37,534 bases of DNA from Nitrosopumilus sp. Nsub (GCF_001541925.1 NZ_LQMW01000016.1:1-37534), one strand, 5' to 3'. Positions 1 through 7,853 are shown, counted from the stretch's first letter. Program-made: numbers and translations. The notes: generated by a model from the letters alone, not told the origin.

Positions 1-412
1 TAACTGAACCGTCTTCATTTTTAACTGCACCAATGGCTGCCTTTACCCAGTAGAACGAACCGTCCTTACAACGGTTCTTTACATCGCCTACAAATACACG
101 ACCAGCGTTAACTTCGTCGTATATTTTTTTGTAAAAGGCATCAGAATGGATTCCTGATTTGAGGATGCGGTGATTTTTGCCTTCCAACTCACTAAATTGG
201 TATTGAGATACAGATTCAAACAATTCATTGATGTATGTGATGTTACCTTTAGCATCAGTAGTTGAAACAATACAAATTTTATCCAATACGGTTTTCCATT
301 GAGCGAACGTATCAGCTTCTGTTTCCAGTTTTGCAATTTTTTGTTTCAACGACTTGTTTTCAGCTTGTAGTTGGTTTCTTGATGTCGTTTCAGTTTGTTC
401 TGTTTGACTCAT
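1..412 (-). CDS. Soluble PAS-domain chemoreceptor (MCP-like), 3' part beyond window
   Basis: The frame is open from ATG at 412 down to the window edge, so only about 137 N-terminal residues are present. After a short coiled stretch (residues 10-40) comes a PAS domain whose motifs [10 protein letters not shown] and [13 protein letters not shown] resemble the Aer-type redox/energy-sensing PAS. There is no membrane segment, so it is a cytoplasmic sensor. The protein closely matches the complete paralogue at 8106-9146, which continues into an MCP signalling domain; I infer the same for this gene. The start is supported because both paralogues begin with a similar MS-T-rich leader. Bases 1-121 are identical to 8741-8861, while the 5' part differs more. 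It is divergent from 743-1060. Confidence 0.9.
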   Translation of the reverse strand, partial: MSQTEQTETTSRNQLQAENKSLKQKIAKLETEADTFAQWKTVLDKICIVSTTDAKGNITYINELFESVSQYQFSELEGKNHRILKSGIHSDAFYKKIYDEVNAGRVFVGDVKNRCKDGSFYWVKAAIGAVKNEDGSV

Positions 413-427
413 GTTAAAAGAGAATAC

Positions 428-461
428 AGTTTACACTATAACATAGTGTTAGTTTACACTA
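428..461. promoter_or_regulatory. Candidate operator: 11-bp direct repeats with an inverted half-site
   Basis: AGTTTACACTA occurs at 428-438 and again at 451-461, 23 bp apart, and the inverted core TAGTGT lies between them at 444-449, forming the partial palindrome ACACTA-TAACA-TAGTGT. The cluster lies 16-49 bp upstream of the start of the chemoreceptor, where an archaeal promoter or operator would be. Function is inferred only from position and symmetry. Confidence 0.4.
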
Positions 462-477
462 AACAAACACGCTACAT

Positions 478-625
478 GCGTACCTAGAGTGGTTAATTAT
501 ATTACCATAATACAATATATAAAATTAGCTACAAACAACTACAAATGAATATTAGAATTTAAGTTCTAAACATCCAATTAGAAACTGAAGTATGGTATGG
601 ATGTATTTGCGTACTAGGAGTGGTT
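478..625. repeat. Pair of near-identical 17-bp direct repeats in the divergent intergenic region
   Basis: GCGTACCTAGAGTGGTT at 478-494 and GCGTACTAGGAGTGGTT at 609-625 differ only by one shifted base. They flank most of the non-coding region between the minus-strand chemoreceptor and the plus-strand genes at 743. The rest of 413-742 is plain AT-rich DNA in which I see no ORF. The repeats could be binding sites; nothing else supports this. Confidence 0.35.
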
Positions 626-742
626 TCCCCATATCATCTTCAAATTTTTTAAAAAAATAATTTATCAGATTAAAATTCTCAACAAGTTGGAGACATAACA
701 TAAAGTTTCAAATAAATTCAAGTGTATTATTAAACATATAAT

Positions 743-1060
743 ATGAACCAAAATACAACATACAACATGTCATCAGCAAAACACGAAGATTTGAATCGTG
801 GATTATATGAGGAATTATGCAATATTTTTTCACAATCAGTTGTCGATACATTAAATTCAAAATCAGCAGAGCAGGGAATTGATTTGACAAACATTGCAGA
901 TAAACCAAAACTTGCAATGGATGTATTGCATGAGTTGTTAGGAACAGGTGCAGATTTTATAGAGTTACAGATGATAAATAACCTCAGTAGAAAATTTAAT
1001 ATTTCTGGAAAAAGTTTCAAGACAATTGCAGAATTAATTGATTTTATGGAGGAACCATAA
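743..1060 (+). CDS. Small helical protein, paralogue of the 2653-2931 product
   Basis: A 105-residue protein of unknown family with no membrane segment. Its core (ELCNIF, VVD, GTGADFIELQ) is shared with the product of 2653-2931 (ELCNIF, VVD, GTGADFVEMQ), so the two are clear paralogues; the 4344-4643 product looks like a distant third member. The stop codon is immediately followed by the ATG of the receiver-domain gene at 1061, and a strong ribosome-binding site for that gene (GGAGGA, 1048-1053) lies inside this ORF, so the two are translationally coupled. I infer a partner or adaptor role for the receiver. Translation could alternatively begin at Met9 (767). Confidence 0.85.
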   Translation: MNQNTTYNMSSAKHEDLNRGLYEELCNIFSQSVVDTLNSKSAEQGIDLTNIADKPKLAMDVLHELLGTGADFIELQMINNLSRKFNISGKSFKTIAELIDFMEEP

Positions 1061-1537
1061 ATGAAAATTTTGATTGCCGAAGACGAAGAGGACATTTCAA
1101 ACCAATACAAACTAGTGTTAGAAGGCAAGGGGCACAAAGTTACACTAACTGAAAATGGCAAAGTCTGTGCAGATGAGTTTGCAGCAAATCCTGACTTTGA
1201 CTGTGTCGTTTTAGATTATAAAATGCCAGTGATGGACGGGTTTGAGGCTGCAAAAAGTATTTTGAATGTAAATCCAAAGCAGAGAATAATTTTTGCCTCA
1301 GCGTACGTAGATAAAACACTTGAAGAATCTATTTTAAAATTAAAGAGATTAACTGAGATAATTAGAAAGCCATTTGACTTGGATGTATTATCAGATACAA
1401 TAGAAGATGTTACGTGTTATGAAGAATTGGAGAAATTGAATTTGAATTCAGAGTACATAAAAAATGGAAACCCAACACATGAGCAATTAATGGATTTAAT
1501 TGATGGTGTGAAAAAACTATCCAAAGGCAGGATCTAG
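1061..1537 (+). CDS. CheY-like response regulator (receiver domain with short C-terminal extension)
   Basis: A receiver domain fills residues 1-115: acidic pocket E7/D8, phospho-acceptor D52 (VVLDYKMP), Ser80 at the Thr/Ser position and Lys103 (RKPF). Residues 116-158 are a helical extension with no recognisable DNA-binding output domain, so it probably works by protein contact. It is closely related to the receiver encoded at 9924-10382. It abuts 743-1060 without spacing and has the SD sequence GGAGGA. The kinase that phosphorylates it cannot be told from this window; the kinase at 10386 is a candidate. Confidence 0.93.
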   Translation: MKILIAEDEEDISNQYKLVLEGKGHKVTLTENGKVCADEFAANPDFDCVVLDYKMPVMDGFEAAKSILNVNPKQRIIFASAYVDKTLEESILKLKRLTEIIRKPFDLDVLSDTIEDVTCYEELEKLNLNSEYIKNGNPTHEQLMDLIDGVKKLSKGRI

Positions 1538-2113
1538 AAAATAGCAATCATATCACATTTGATGTTGATATTAAATTGACCAAAGTTTGTACCATTTTTG
1601 ATATTTAGAGAAACCCTCAATCACCTAAATTAGTTAAATCATACCCAGATTTTGTCAACGAATTGGATTTATTATCAATAAGATTCAATTTTGAAAAAAG
1701 AGTCAAGAATTCTCACTAACCATTTTTTGTATTATTTGTTGATCATTGTGATGTATAATGATGAATTGCTTGGCCTATATTGTAATAATTTACATCATTT
1801 TTGGCAAGGTTTTTGATTTCATTTTAATTGATTTTTGATTCGCAACAAATAGATGATTTTTGAAGGTCCTCAATATATTAGCCATATCCTGCTCTAAATT
1901 TTGCAACTATTAATCCCTCTAAAGAGATAGTATTTACAGTAGTTTCTTTGTTGTCAACGAGAATAGATGCAGTCTTGTACATATGACATACCCATAATAC
2001 ACAACTAATAGTAATAAGAAACGTTCAAGTGTAAAATTTCATAGTTTTGGCAGAGATAAAATTTAAGACATGGTAAATTAATTAAGAGATTCATAATTAG
2101 GTAATCATAGAAA
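1538..2113. other. Non-coding stretch between the receiver and the RHH regulator
   Basis: These 576 bases are AT-rich and hold no long ORF. The only coding-like piece is a 34-codon minus-strand ORF at 1878-1982, listed separately. The region just before 2114 is very AT-rich and probably holds the promoter of the RHH gene; I cannot assign a TATA box with confidence. Confidence 0.5.
1878..1982 (-). pseudogene. Possible small ORF or gene remnant
   Basis: ATG at 1982 opens 34 codons ending in TAA, with a protein-like composition (begins MYKTASILVDNKETTVNTIS). It is too short to assign and has no visible partner gene. It may be the end product of decay in this intergenic region, or chance. Confidence 0.2.
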
Positions 2114-2644
2114 ATGTCTAAAAAAAGTGTGGTAATGTCAGTCAGAGTAGATGACAAGATTAGAGAAAAACTGCAAATGGAGGCAAAATTAAATCAAACA
2201 AGCATTAATACGTTAATTTCACAAATATTAGCAAAACATACAGGGTGGGATAAATTTACAAAAGAGATCGGATTCATATTTCTAACAAAACCTTTCGTTA
2301 GAGCAATTTTAGAAGAAGTTCCAGAAAGTACAATCAAAACAATAGGCAATACAATTTGCAGAGGAGGAATCAGAGATACAATGATTTTTACAGAAGGTAA
2401 AATAAACATCACTTCATTTTTTAATTCATTTGGAATGTGGCTTGCAGCATCAAATATACCATATAGAATCATCCATGAAGAAGAAGATACAATCATTGTA
2501 AAGCACGGACTAGGAACAAAATTTTCTGATTATTTAAAAAACTTAGCAGAGGCATTGCTTGAGGAGATTGGTTTTAACATAAAAAACGTAAAGATGGATG
2601 ATGATAATTTAATGTTTGAAGTAACAAAATCTCAAAAAATATAA
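2114..2644 (+). CDS. Ribbon-helix-helix transcriptional regulator with C-terminal sensory-like domain
   Basis: Residues 1-45 have the ribbon-helix-helix pattern: a beta strand VVMSVRVDD, then KIREKLQMEAKLNQTSINTLISQIL. Residues 50-176 form an alpha/beta domain that I do not recognise, ending with a strand-helix-strand unit (DTIIVKHGLG...EALLEEIGFNIKNVKMDDDNLMFEV) of the kind seen in small-molecule or dimerisation domains. It is convergent with the ATPase operon, with 8 bp between stop codons. It is probably a DNA-binding regulator of genes in this signalling island; the target is unknown. Confidence 0.75.
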   Translation: MSKKSVVMSVRVDDKIREKLQMEAKLNQTSINTLISQILAKHTGWDKFTKEIGFIFLTKPFVRAILEEVPESTIKTIGNTICRGGIRDTMIFTEGKINITSFFNSFGMWLAASNIPYRIIHEEEDTIIVKHGLGTKFSDYLKNLAEALLEEIGFNIKNVKMDDDNLMFEVTKSQKI

Positions 2645-2652
2645 TACATGAT

Positions 2653-2931
2653 TTATCTAACCACAAGCATCATCATTTCAGATAAAGAACTGTATTGAGA
2701 AGAATCTAATCCAAGTTTTCTTGCAATAGAGTACATTATTTGCATCTCTACAAAATCAGCTCCAGTTCCAATTATGTCATGTAAAAAATCACTAATCATT
2801 TGTGGTTCAGTAGTAACATTATGAATTTCCAAGCCTTGCCGTTTAGCAGATTTAGTGATATTGTCAACAACAGTTTTTGGGAAAATATTACAAAGTTCAT
2901 CAATGTATAACGAATCAATATCCAACTTCAA
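2653..2931 (-). CDS. Small helical protein, last gene of the KaiC-like ATPase operon
   Basis: A 92-residue protein, paralogous to the 743-1060 product through the shared core ELCNIF-VVD-GTGADFVEMQ. The start is TTG at 2931: the only other nearby start, ATG at 2936, is out of frame and stops at once, and the frame is closed further upstream. It begins 4 bp after the stop of the ATPase gene, so it is co-transcribed and probably coupled. I infer a regulator or client adaptor of the ATPase. No known family recognised. Confidence 0.8.
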   Translation of the reverse strand: MKLDIDSLYIDELCNIFPKTVVDNITKSAKRQGLEIHNVTTEPQMISDFLHDIIGTGADFVEMQIMYSIARKLGLDSSQYSSLSEMMMLVVR

Positions 2932-2935
2932 GGCA

Positions 2936-4342
2936 TTACACCAATTTGATTAATTCGTATTGAGGGTAATTATTTTCAACAGACAAAGACATGCCAAAGG
3001 TACCTGAAAAAGGACGTAAGGTTTGCAACAAAACAGAACCATGTTTTAATGACAAATTCATATGAACATCACAAATAGACTTGCAAAAACTAGAATCAGT
3101 TTGTTGAGTGGTGCTAGTGATCATACACACATCGTTATTTTTTCTAATTTGCCTCATTTGATTCATGAGGAATTGATTTGTTTTTTTCGGATTTGTTGTT
3201 CCCTGTATTGTTTTACCATAATCAATTGAGATCACAGTAGGGAATGCATTTTTTTTCAATTGAGCATATTTATTATTAAATATATCATAATTTTTTTGAG
3301 GATCCATAGTTAATGGAGAGGAATCAGAATCATAAGATAAAATATGCAAGTTTTTTAATTCAGAGTCAGAACAATAACCATCAACGAATTTAGTAATATT
3401 TGTAGATGGTTTATCTGGAGGAGCAACAACAAGTGCAGAACCATTTGAACGTATAGTGTTTGAAATCAAGTTAGAAAGAATAGTAGTAGGAATCACATCA
3501 GATAAAGATTGATCAAGTTCCAAAAAAACAACACTTCCAGATTCAAATCCACCATCAAGGATGTCATCTAAAATAGAATTACCTGATGAAATGTATCCAG
3601 GTCTTGTAATAATTGGATCAAATAATTTTTTTTCATTCAAATATTTATGCTGAGCAGAATTATTCAAAATATTAAAATGAGAATCATACAGTGTGTAGAC
3701 CATTTGAGATTTATCAATTTCAGTTGCACGCATTTTATCAATAGACATAGTTCTCATAGTAACTGCATCAGACTTTTTCCTATCAAGCGTAACAACACCA
3801 TCCACCAAATAATCAACAGTTGATTCAGCAGGTTCCTCACTGATAAAAATTACACATCCATTTTGTGTCTCAGAGATAGTACCAATAGATTTTTCCATTT
3901 TTATTCGTTTATTAGAATCAAATTCTTTTGCAAGGGAATCCCACGAATCCAAAATGATAAGAGAATTCTTGTTTGTAGTCAATGCATTAATTACTAAATC
4001 TTGTAAACCATCTGCAGTTCCCATTCTAGCATCAATTACAGCAGAACTTCCAGAAGAGTATGAATTTGAATTTAAAAATGACATAATATTTTCAGAATGC
4101 ATGAATCTTTTTGCCCAAGGGTACTGTAAACAAAGAGAATTAAATGATGTTCTAGTAGATACATAAAATCCCATATTTGTTAACCCATTTTGTTTTAACA
4201 TGTCAAGTAACTCTAATGCTAAAGTTGTTTTTCCAGTTCCAGGTTGACCTTTAATTAACAATGAATGTGATTTGCCTTCAAAATAAGGAGCAAACACTTT
4301 TTCTAACACATGTGTCTTATTTTTTTGTTTTACCAGTTGCAT
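2936..4342 (-). CDS. Tandem KaiC/RAD55-like ATPase, second domain with degenerate P-loop
   Basis: From ATG at 4342 the protein has 468 residues (a GTG start at 4351 would add three). The first RecA/KaiC-like domain has Walker A GQPGTGKT (about 32-39) and Walker B LIILD (about 128-132). A second domain begins near residue 248 with the KaiC-type entry ISSGNSILDDILDGGFESGSVVFLELD, but where a P-loop is expected it reads DQSLSDVIPT, so it has lost the GxxxxGKT motif. This matches archaeal RecA-superfamily signalling ATPases (KaiC/GvpD/FlaH-like) only at the fold level. It sits between two small helical proteins in a tight three-gene operon inside a chemotaxis island, which suggests a signalling or output-switch role. 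It is soluble. Confidence 0.85.
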   Translation of the reverse strand: MQLVKQKNKTHVLEKVFAPYFEGKSHSLLIKGQPGTGKTTLALELLDMLKQNGLTNMGFYVSTRTSFNSLCLQYPWAKRFMHSENIMSFLNSNSYSSGSSAVIDARMGTADGLQDLVINALTTNKNSLIILDSWDSLAKEFDSNKRIKMEKSIGTISETQNGCVIFISEEPAESTVDYLVDGVVTLDRKKSDAVTMRTMSIDKMRATEIDKSQMVYTLYDSHFNILNNSAQHKYLNEKKLFDPIITRPGYISSGNSILDDILDGGFESGSVVFLELDQSLSDVIPTTILSNLISNTIRSNGSALVVAPPDKPSTNITKFVDGYCSDSELKNLHILSYDSDSSPLTMDPQKNYDIFNNKYAQLKKNAFPTVISIDYGKTIQGTTNPKKTNQFLMNQMRQIRKNNDVCMITSTTQQTDSSFCKSICDVHMNLSLKHGSVLLQTLRPFSGTFGMSLSVENNYPQYELIKLV

Positions 4343-4343
4343 T

Positions 4344-4643
4344 TTACACACCTAACATAGATACAAATTCTTTTGTATCATCTAGTCCTAACCCTTCAAC
4401 ACGTAATTTAATTGTCTGTACAATTCCAAGAAAAGAATCTCCAAACAAATCTTTTAATGCAGAATTTAGATATTGTGGGTGTTCAAAACACTCAGATATA
4501 TCAGAATTAAAATTTTTATGAATTCTAGTATTTACTTGTTCTAATAATGCAGGACCAACATCAATAATGGTTTTTGCAACTATTTGAGATACCATATCAG
4601 AGGTAGTTTCATCAAAATCACCCTCAAATTTTTCTAATAACAT
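4344..4643 (-). CDS. Small helical protein, first gene of the KaiC-like ATPase operon
   Basis: A 99-residue protein from ATG at 4643; a TTG at 4658 would add five residues, but ATG is preferred. Its second half (HPQYLNSALKDLFGDSFLGIVQTI) lines up loosely with the EP..D.LH...GTGADF.E.Q segment of the 743 and 2653 products, so it may be a third, divergent member of that family. Its stop lies 1 bp from the ATPase ATG, so expression is coupled. Function unknown. Confidence 0.8.
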   Translation of the reverse strand: MLLEKFEGDFDETTSDMVSQIVAKTIIDVGPALLEQVNTRIHKNFNSDISECFEHPQYLNSALKDLFGDSFLGIVQTIKLRVEGLGLDDTKEFVSMLGV

Positions 4644-4726
4644 ACAAAAAGATAACAAAGTAAGGACATAGAGCTTTGTGTGTTTAAAACAAACAAACTA
4701 ATTAAAAAAATAAAAAAAAGGAGTGA

Positions 4727-5233
4727 TTATGGCATTGTTTTAGATTTCAGATCTTTAAAGTTAGATGATTCTGATGACATTAGTTTTTCAACATCAATCA
4801 AAACCAAAAGATTGTCATCTGTTTTTGCAATCCCCTGTACAAATTGATTAGTATCAATTGTTCCACGTGGTGCAGGTTCGACATTTTCTTTTGGTAATCT
4901 CATGACACGATCTACGTCATCGACTAACAATCCAACAAGAGAATCATTGACTTCAGCTACCAAAATTCGTGTTTGATCGGTATTTACTGTTTCATTAGAA
5001 AAACCCAACATCATTTTTACATCAACAACTGGGATGATCATTCCTCGTAAGTTGACGATGCCTTTTATGTGGGAGACAGTATTTGGGACACGAGTGATAG
5101 CATCAAGTGTTCGAATCTCCTTGATCTGCTCTATTGGAATACCATATTCTTCATTTTTCTTAGTTGTAGCATTTTCTAGTGAAAAGATTACAACTTGTAA
5201 TGTATCTGAAGTTACTGTTTGTGTACTCAACAA
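4727..5233 (-). CDS. cheW: Chemotaxis coupling protein CheW
   Basis: A 168-residue protein with the whole CheW fold: YGIPIEQIKEIRTLDAITRVPN at the N-terminal side, the hallmark HIKGIVNLRGMIIPVVDVKMMLG in the middle, and LVGLLVDDVDRVMRLP after it. CheW links chemoreceptors to the kinase CheA; cheA is not in this window. The likely partners here are the soluble PAS receptors at 1-412 and 8106-9146. The start is one of two tandem TTG codons (5233 or 5230), since the nearest ATG upstream reads straight into TAG. It has its own upstream region of about 95 bp. Confidence 0.93.
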   Translation of the reverse strand: MLSTQTVTSDTLQVVIFSLENATTKKNEEYGIPIEQIKEIRTLDAITRVPNTVSHIKGIVNLRGMIIPVVDVKMMLGFSNETVNTDQTRILVAEVNDSLVGLLVDDVDRVMRLPKENVEPAPRGTIDTNQFVQGIAKTDDNLLVLIDVEKLMSSESSNFKDLKSKTMP

Positions 5234-5329
5234 TTATTCACTAATGACTAAATCATGAAACAAGTAATATCTACCAGTATGTTTGAAATGAACAAACAAT
5301 TGACAAACAAGTACCAATATTTGAAAATA

Positions 5330-6100
5330 TCAAGTATTTATTTCAGGAATTAGTTTAGTAATTGTATTAGAAGATAGTTTTAATACCCTGTTATGTAACA
5401 TGTTGTTTTTTCTTAAATCACGCAACGTGTCTAAAGATTTTGTTGCAAGTTCTACAGCATGTCTTGCAGTGGTTGCATGACCTATTCCGCAATTCAATGT
5501 TATTCCCATAGTTCTAGAGATATAATCTAGAAAAAGTTTAATATTGTTTATTGCATCTACTGTAGAAATAACCATATAGTTATCACCACCCATAAAAAAT
5601 GTAAGAGAGTCATAATCTAGAAAAAATTGTGACATTTTATCATGTAATGATAAAACTATGGAAGATATTTCATAGGGAGATTTTGATTTGGATGCATGTG
5701 TTACTCCGTCAATGTCAATATGCATTATAATTACATCAGATGGATCAGTGTACACATTGCCACGTACACTATTAATATTTAGATTATGTTTTTTATGAAT
5801 TTTCAAATTAGTTGAAAGAGGAGTGTCAGAATAATCAAAAGTAATAGAAAAAGGTAGATTGAATTTGTCATTTAATTGTGTTTTAATGATGATATGATCA
5901 AGATCAGACATTCCATTAGTTATTGCAAAAAATTCATCACCACGGTTTTGAAAAACTATTGCATTATGTTTTGAAAACAAGTGATGCAAGTATGAATAGA
6001 TTTCAGATTGTAATGATTGTAATTTATGTTCTCTATCAAAACCAAGAGTATGAGTCCAGGGACCATAATCATCAATTCTAATTATAGATAATTGAATCAT
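5330..6100 (-). CDS. arfA: GTP cyclohydrolase III, archaeal (ArfA)
   Basis: A 256-residue protein that follows the archaeal GTP cyclohydrolase III pattern from end to end: start MIQLSIIRIDDYGPWTHTLG, NRGDEFFAITNGM, HIDIDGVTHA, FFMGGDNYMVIS and CGIGHATTARHAVELATKSL. The enzyme converts GTP to the formylated pyrimidine FAPy nucleotide, the first step of riboflavin and F420 synthesis in archaea. Its fold is a pair of nucleotide-cyclase-like domains, which explains the GGDN motif. The gene lies just downstream of ribB, which feeds the same pathway. The ATG overlaps the stop of a 28-codon ORF (6097-6183), so it is probably translated by coupling. Confidence 0.9.
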   Translation of the reverse strand: MIQLSIIRIDDYGPWTHTLGFDREHKLQSLQSEIYSYLHHLFSKHNAIVFQNRGDEFFAITNGMSDLDHIIIKTQLNDKFNLPFSITFDYSDTPLSTNLKIHKKHNLNINSVRGNVYTDPSDVIIMHIDIDGVTHASKSKSPYEISSIVLSLHDKMSQFFLDYDSLTFFMGGDNYMVISTVDAINNIKLFLDYISRTMGITLNCGIGHATTARHAVELATKSLDTLRDLRKNNMLHNRVLKLSSNTITKLIPEINT

Positions 6101-6183
6101 GATAAAAATAAATCCTCAAATTTTAATTCTAAAACAGTTTCATCATTTATGGATTCGACAATAATTTCACAAGATAAGATCAT
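6097..6183 (-). CDS. Possible 28-residue coupling ORF between ribB and arfA
   Basis: ATG at 6183 opens 28 codons that end in TGA overlapping the arfA ATG (the four-base ATGA overlap); the ORF begins 8 bp after the ribB stop. The product is acidic (MILSCEIIVESINDETVLEL...). Its tight fit between two genes of one pathway suggests it is translated, either as a small protein or to deliver ribosomes to arfA. Too short for a family call. Confidence 0.4.
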   Translation of the reverse strand: MILSCEIIVESINDETVLELKFEDLFLS

Positions 6184-6191
6184 AAAAATCA

Positions 6192-6887
6192 CTAAACAAT
6201 ATTTTCAAGTTCTAGTAATTCTTGCCCGTCAATAAATGGAATTCCATATTTATCAGCATATTTTTGAGCTTTTGAGACAGTCATGGCCAAATAAGTTTCA
6301 GGATCCATCATTTCACAAATTGCAGCAACTGGGGGAAGTTTTGCAAGATTCATCAAATATACCGACATTTCAGTGTGACCTTGTCTAGATTTTAAAAGAC
6401 CGTCAGAGGCAATCAATAAAGGAACATGTCCAGGAATTTTAAATTCTGAAGTGAATCTATGTTTTTTGTTAGAAATATTACTTTCAATTATTTTGGATAA
6501 AGAAGATATTGTCATACAACGATCATTGTCAGTAATCCCAGTATAGGTTTGAATATGATTTAGATACAATGAAAAAGTTGGATGATCACCGTAAGGTGCT
6601 GTGCCAATGATCATATTTTTTTGTTCTGAATCAAGGTGATCAGAATGATTCAATATTTCATGCATGTATGATAAACCAAACTCAGATGCGACATCGTAAC
6701 TAATTGTTGCACAAATTAGACCCCCACCAAAACGTCTCATTCTAGAAATATGTTCAGGAGTTAAATGTTTTCCAGAAGTAATCATATCAACTTCATCCTC
6801 ACGGTTTCCAGAATCATGGACAAGGACAAAATCCCCACATTTCAAAGAGTTAAGAGCTTTATCGATATTCACACATACAAACACCAT
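6192..6887 (-). CDS. ribB: 3,4-dihydroxy-2-butanone 4-phosphate synthase (RibB)
   Basis: A 231-residue, single-domain RibB with no GTP cyclohydrolase II fusion. The substrate/metal loop GNREDEVD is at residues 27-34, TGITDNDRCMTI near 117-128 (family TGxSxxDRxxTI), PGHVPLL at 152-158 and RQGHTE at 168-173. The enzyme turns ribulose 5-phosphate into the four-carbon unit for lumazine. With arfA downstream on the same strand, this is a short riboflavin precursor operon. It starts at ATG 6887. Confidence 0.95.
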   Translation of the reverse strand: MVFVCVNIDKALNSLKCGDFVLVHDSGNREDEVDMITSGKHLTPEHISRMRRFGGGLICATISYDVASEFGLSYMHEILNHSDHLDSEQKNMIIGTAPYGDHPTFSLYLNHIQTYTGITDNDRCMTISSLSKIIESNISNKKHRFTSEFKIPGHVPLLIASDGLLKSRQGHTEMSVYLMNLAKLPPVAAICEMMDPETYLAMTVSKAQKYADKYGIPFIDGQELLELENIV

Positions 6888-7044
6888 GTTTTGTATATCA
6901 AATGATGGATGATCATTTCAAACAAACGAAAATAAATTTAAAAATAATTATGGACATTAAATCAATTGTATGTATCAACCTTTACACCTAAAATCCATAG
7001 AACTACACCACAAGATCTAAGATTCACATTATTTCATTTTGATT

Positions 7045-7454
7045 GTGACAGATTATGAAAAAATCATTTTAGAAATGAAAACAAGCGACTCCAACTACTC
7101 ATAAATGATCTAATAAAATCAAATGACGAACTAAAACAAAAATTAGCATATTATGAGAATCCTCACTTTCCACCATCTCAAAATTCATTACAATGGAGAA
7201 AACAAAAAGCAGAGAAAATACAAAAAAATAATGGAAAATCAAACCATGGCAGAGTCCCAAGTTACAAGGGTGCAACACAAAAATTTACTCCACAAAGAGT
7301 ACAACATCACAAATTATCTGCATGTCCCAAATGTTACAGTACTGACATCACTGCAATTAAAACCAAAAAAAGAATCATTATTGTCCCAATTTTTGTCCCA
7401 ATCATCAAGCAAAGTGTCAAAGGGCATGAAGATAGTTTAGGCAAGCCTAAATAA
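7045..7454 (+). pseudogene. IS66-like transposase N-terminal remnant, frameshifted and truncated
   Basis: The frame from 7059 to TAA at 7454 encodes a helical stretch followed by AYYENPHFPPSQNS, then YKGATQKFTPQRVQHHKLSACPKC; the YENPHxPPS signature and the CPKC zinc finger after a basic Q/K/H region are typical of the N-terminus of archaeal IS66-type transposases. A GTG at 7045 opens a few codons in another frame (MTDYEKIILEM) that would join the main frame by one frameshift near the A-run at about 7078. The catalytic DDE core is absent, as are obvious terminal inverted repeats. So this is a dead fragment. Confidence 0.7.
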
Positions 7455-7473
7455 AGTAAATGATCAAAAAAAA

Positions 7474-7564
7474 GACAAAAATGAGACAGTAAGGGACAAA
7501 AATGAGACAGTAAGGGACAAAAATGAGACAGTAAGGGACAAAAATGAGACAGTAAGGGACAAAA
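7474..7564 (+). repeat. Four tandem 21-bp repeats encoding heptad DKNETVR in frame
   Basis: Four exact 21-bp units (7474-7494, 7495-7515, 7516-7536, 7537-7557) plus a 7-bp partial. Each unit is seven codons, DKNETVR, open in one frame that runs from codon 7441 to a TAG near 7579; the frame begins after TAG at 7438 and lacks an ATG. The exact copies show recent tandem duplication. It directly follows the transposase remnant. Confidence 0.85.
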
Positions 7565-7724
7565 TATTACAAAAATAGGATTAGTTTAAGACAGAGAGTA
7601 ATGGTGTAAGATAAAAACACGAAAATAAAATACAAAATTACAACATGAATTAGTTGGCGGTAATAGGTTTACAATTACCTAAAATTATTACATAATTTAA
7701 CACTGCATTACCACTTTGATTTAA

Positions 7725-7853
7725 AACAAGTTTATCATCATTGCCAATACAGGAATTACTGACCAGACAAATCAACCTTACAGATTCATTCCAGTAATAG
7801 TATTTTTTGCAATAGGTGTAGGTATGTTACTTTCAAAAATCAAACAGATTTGA
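7725..7853 (+). pseudogene. Possible C-terminal fragment of a membrane protein
   Basis: A plus-strand frame without a start codon reads ANTGITDQTNQPYRF and then a hydrophobic segment IPVIVFFAIGVGMLLS ending KIKQI-stop. The composition looks like a transmembrane C-terminus. It overlaps the opposite-strand fragment at 7840-7960 by a few bases. Evidence is composition only. Confidence 0.25.

Noticed and set aside
7153-7440. Plus-strand 95-codon ORF in the gene-poor region
   Set aside because: Out-of-frame shadow of the transposase remnant; the other frame carries the YENPH and CPKC signatures.
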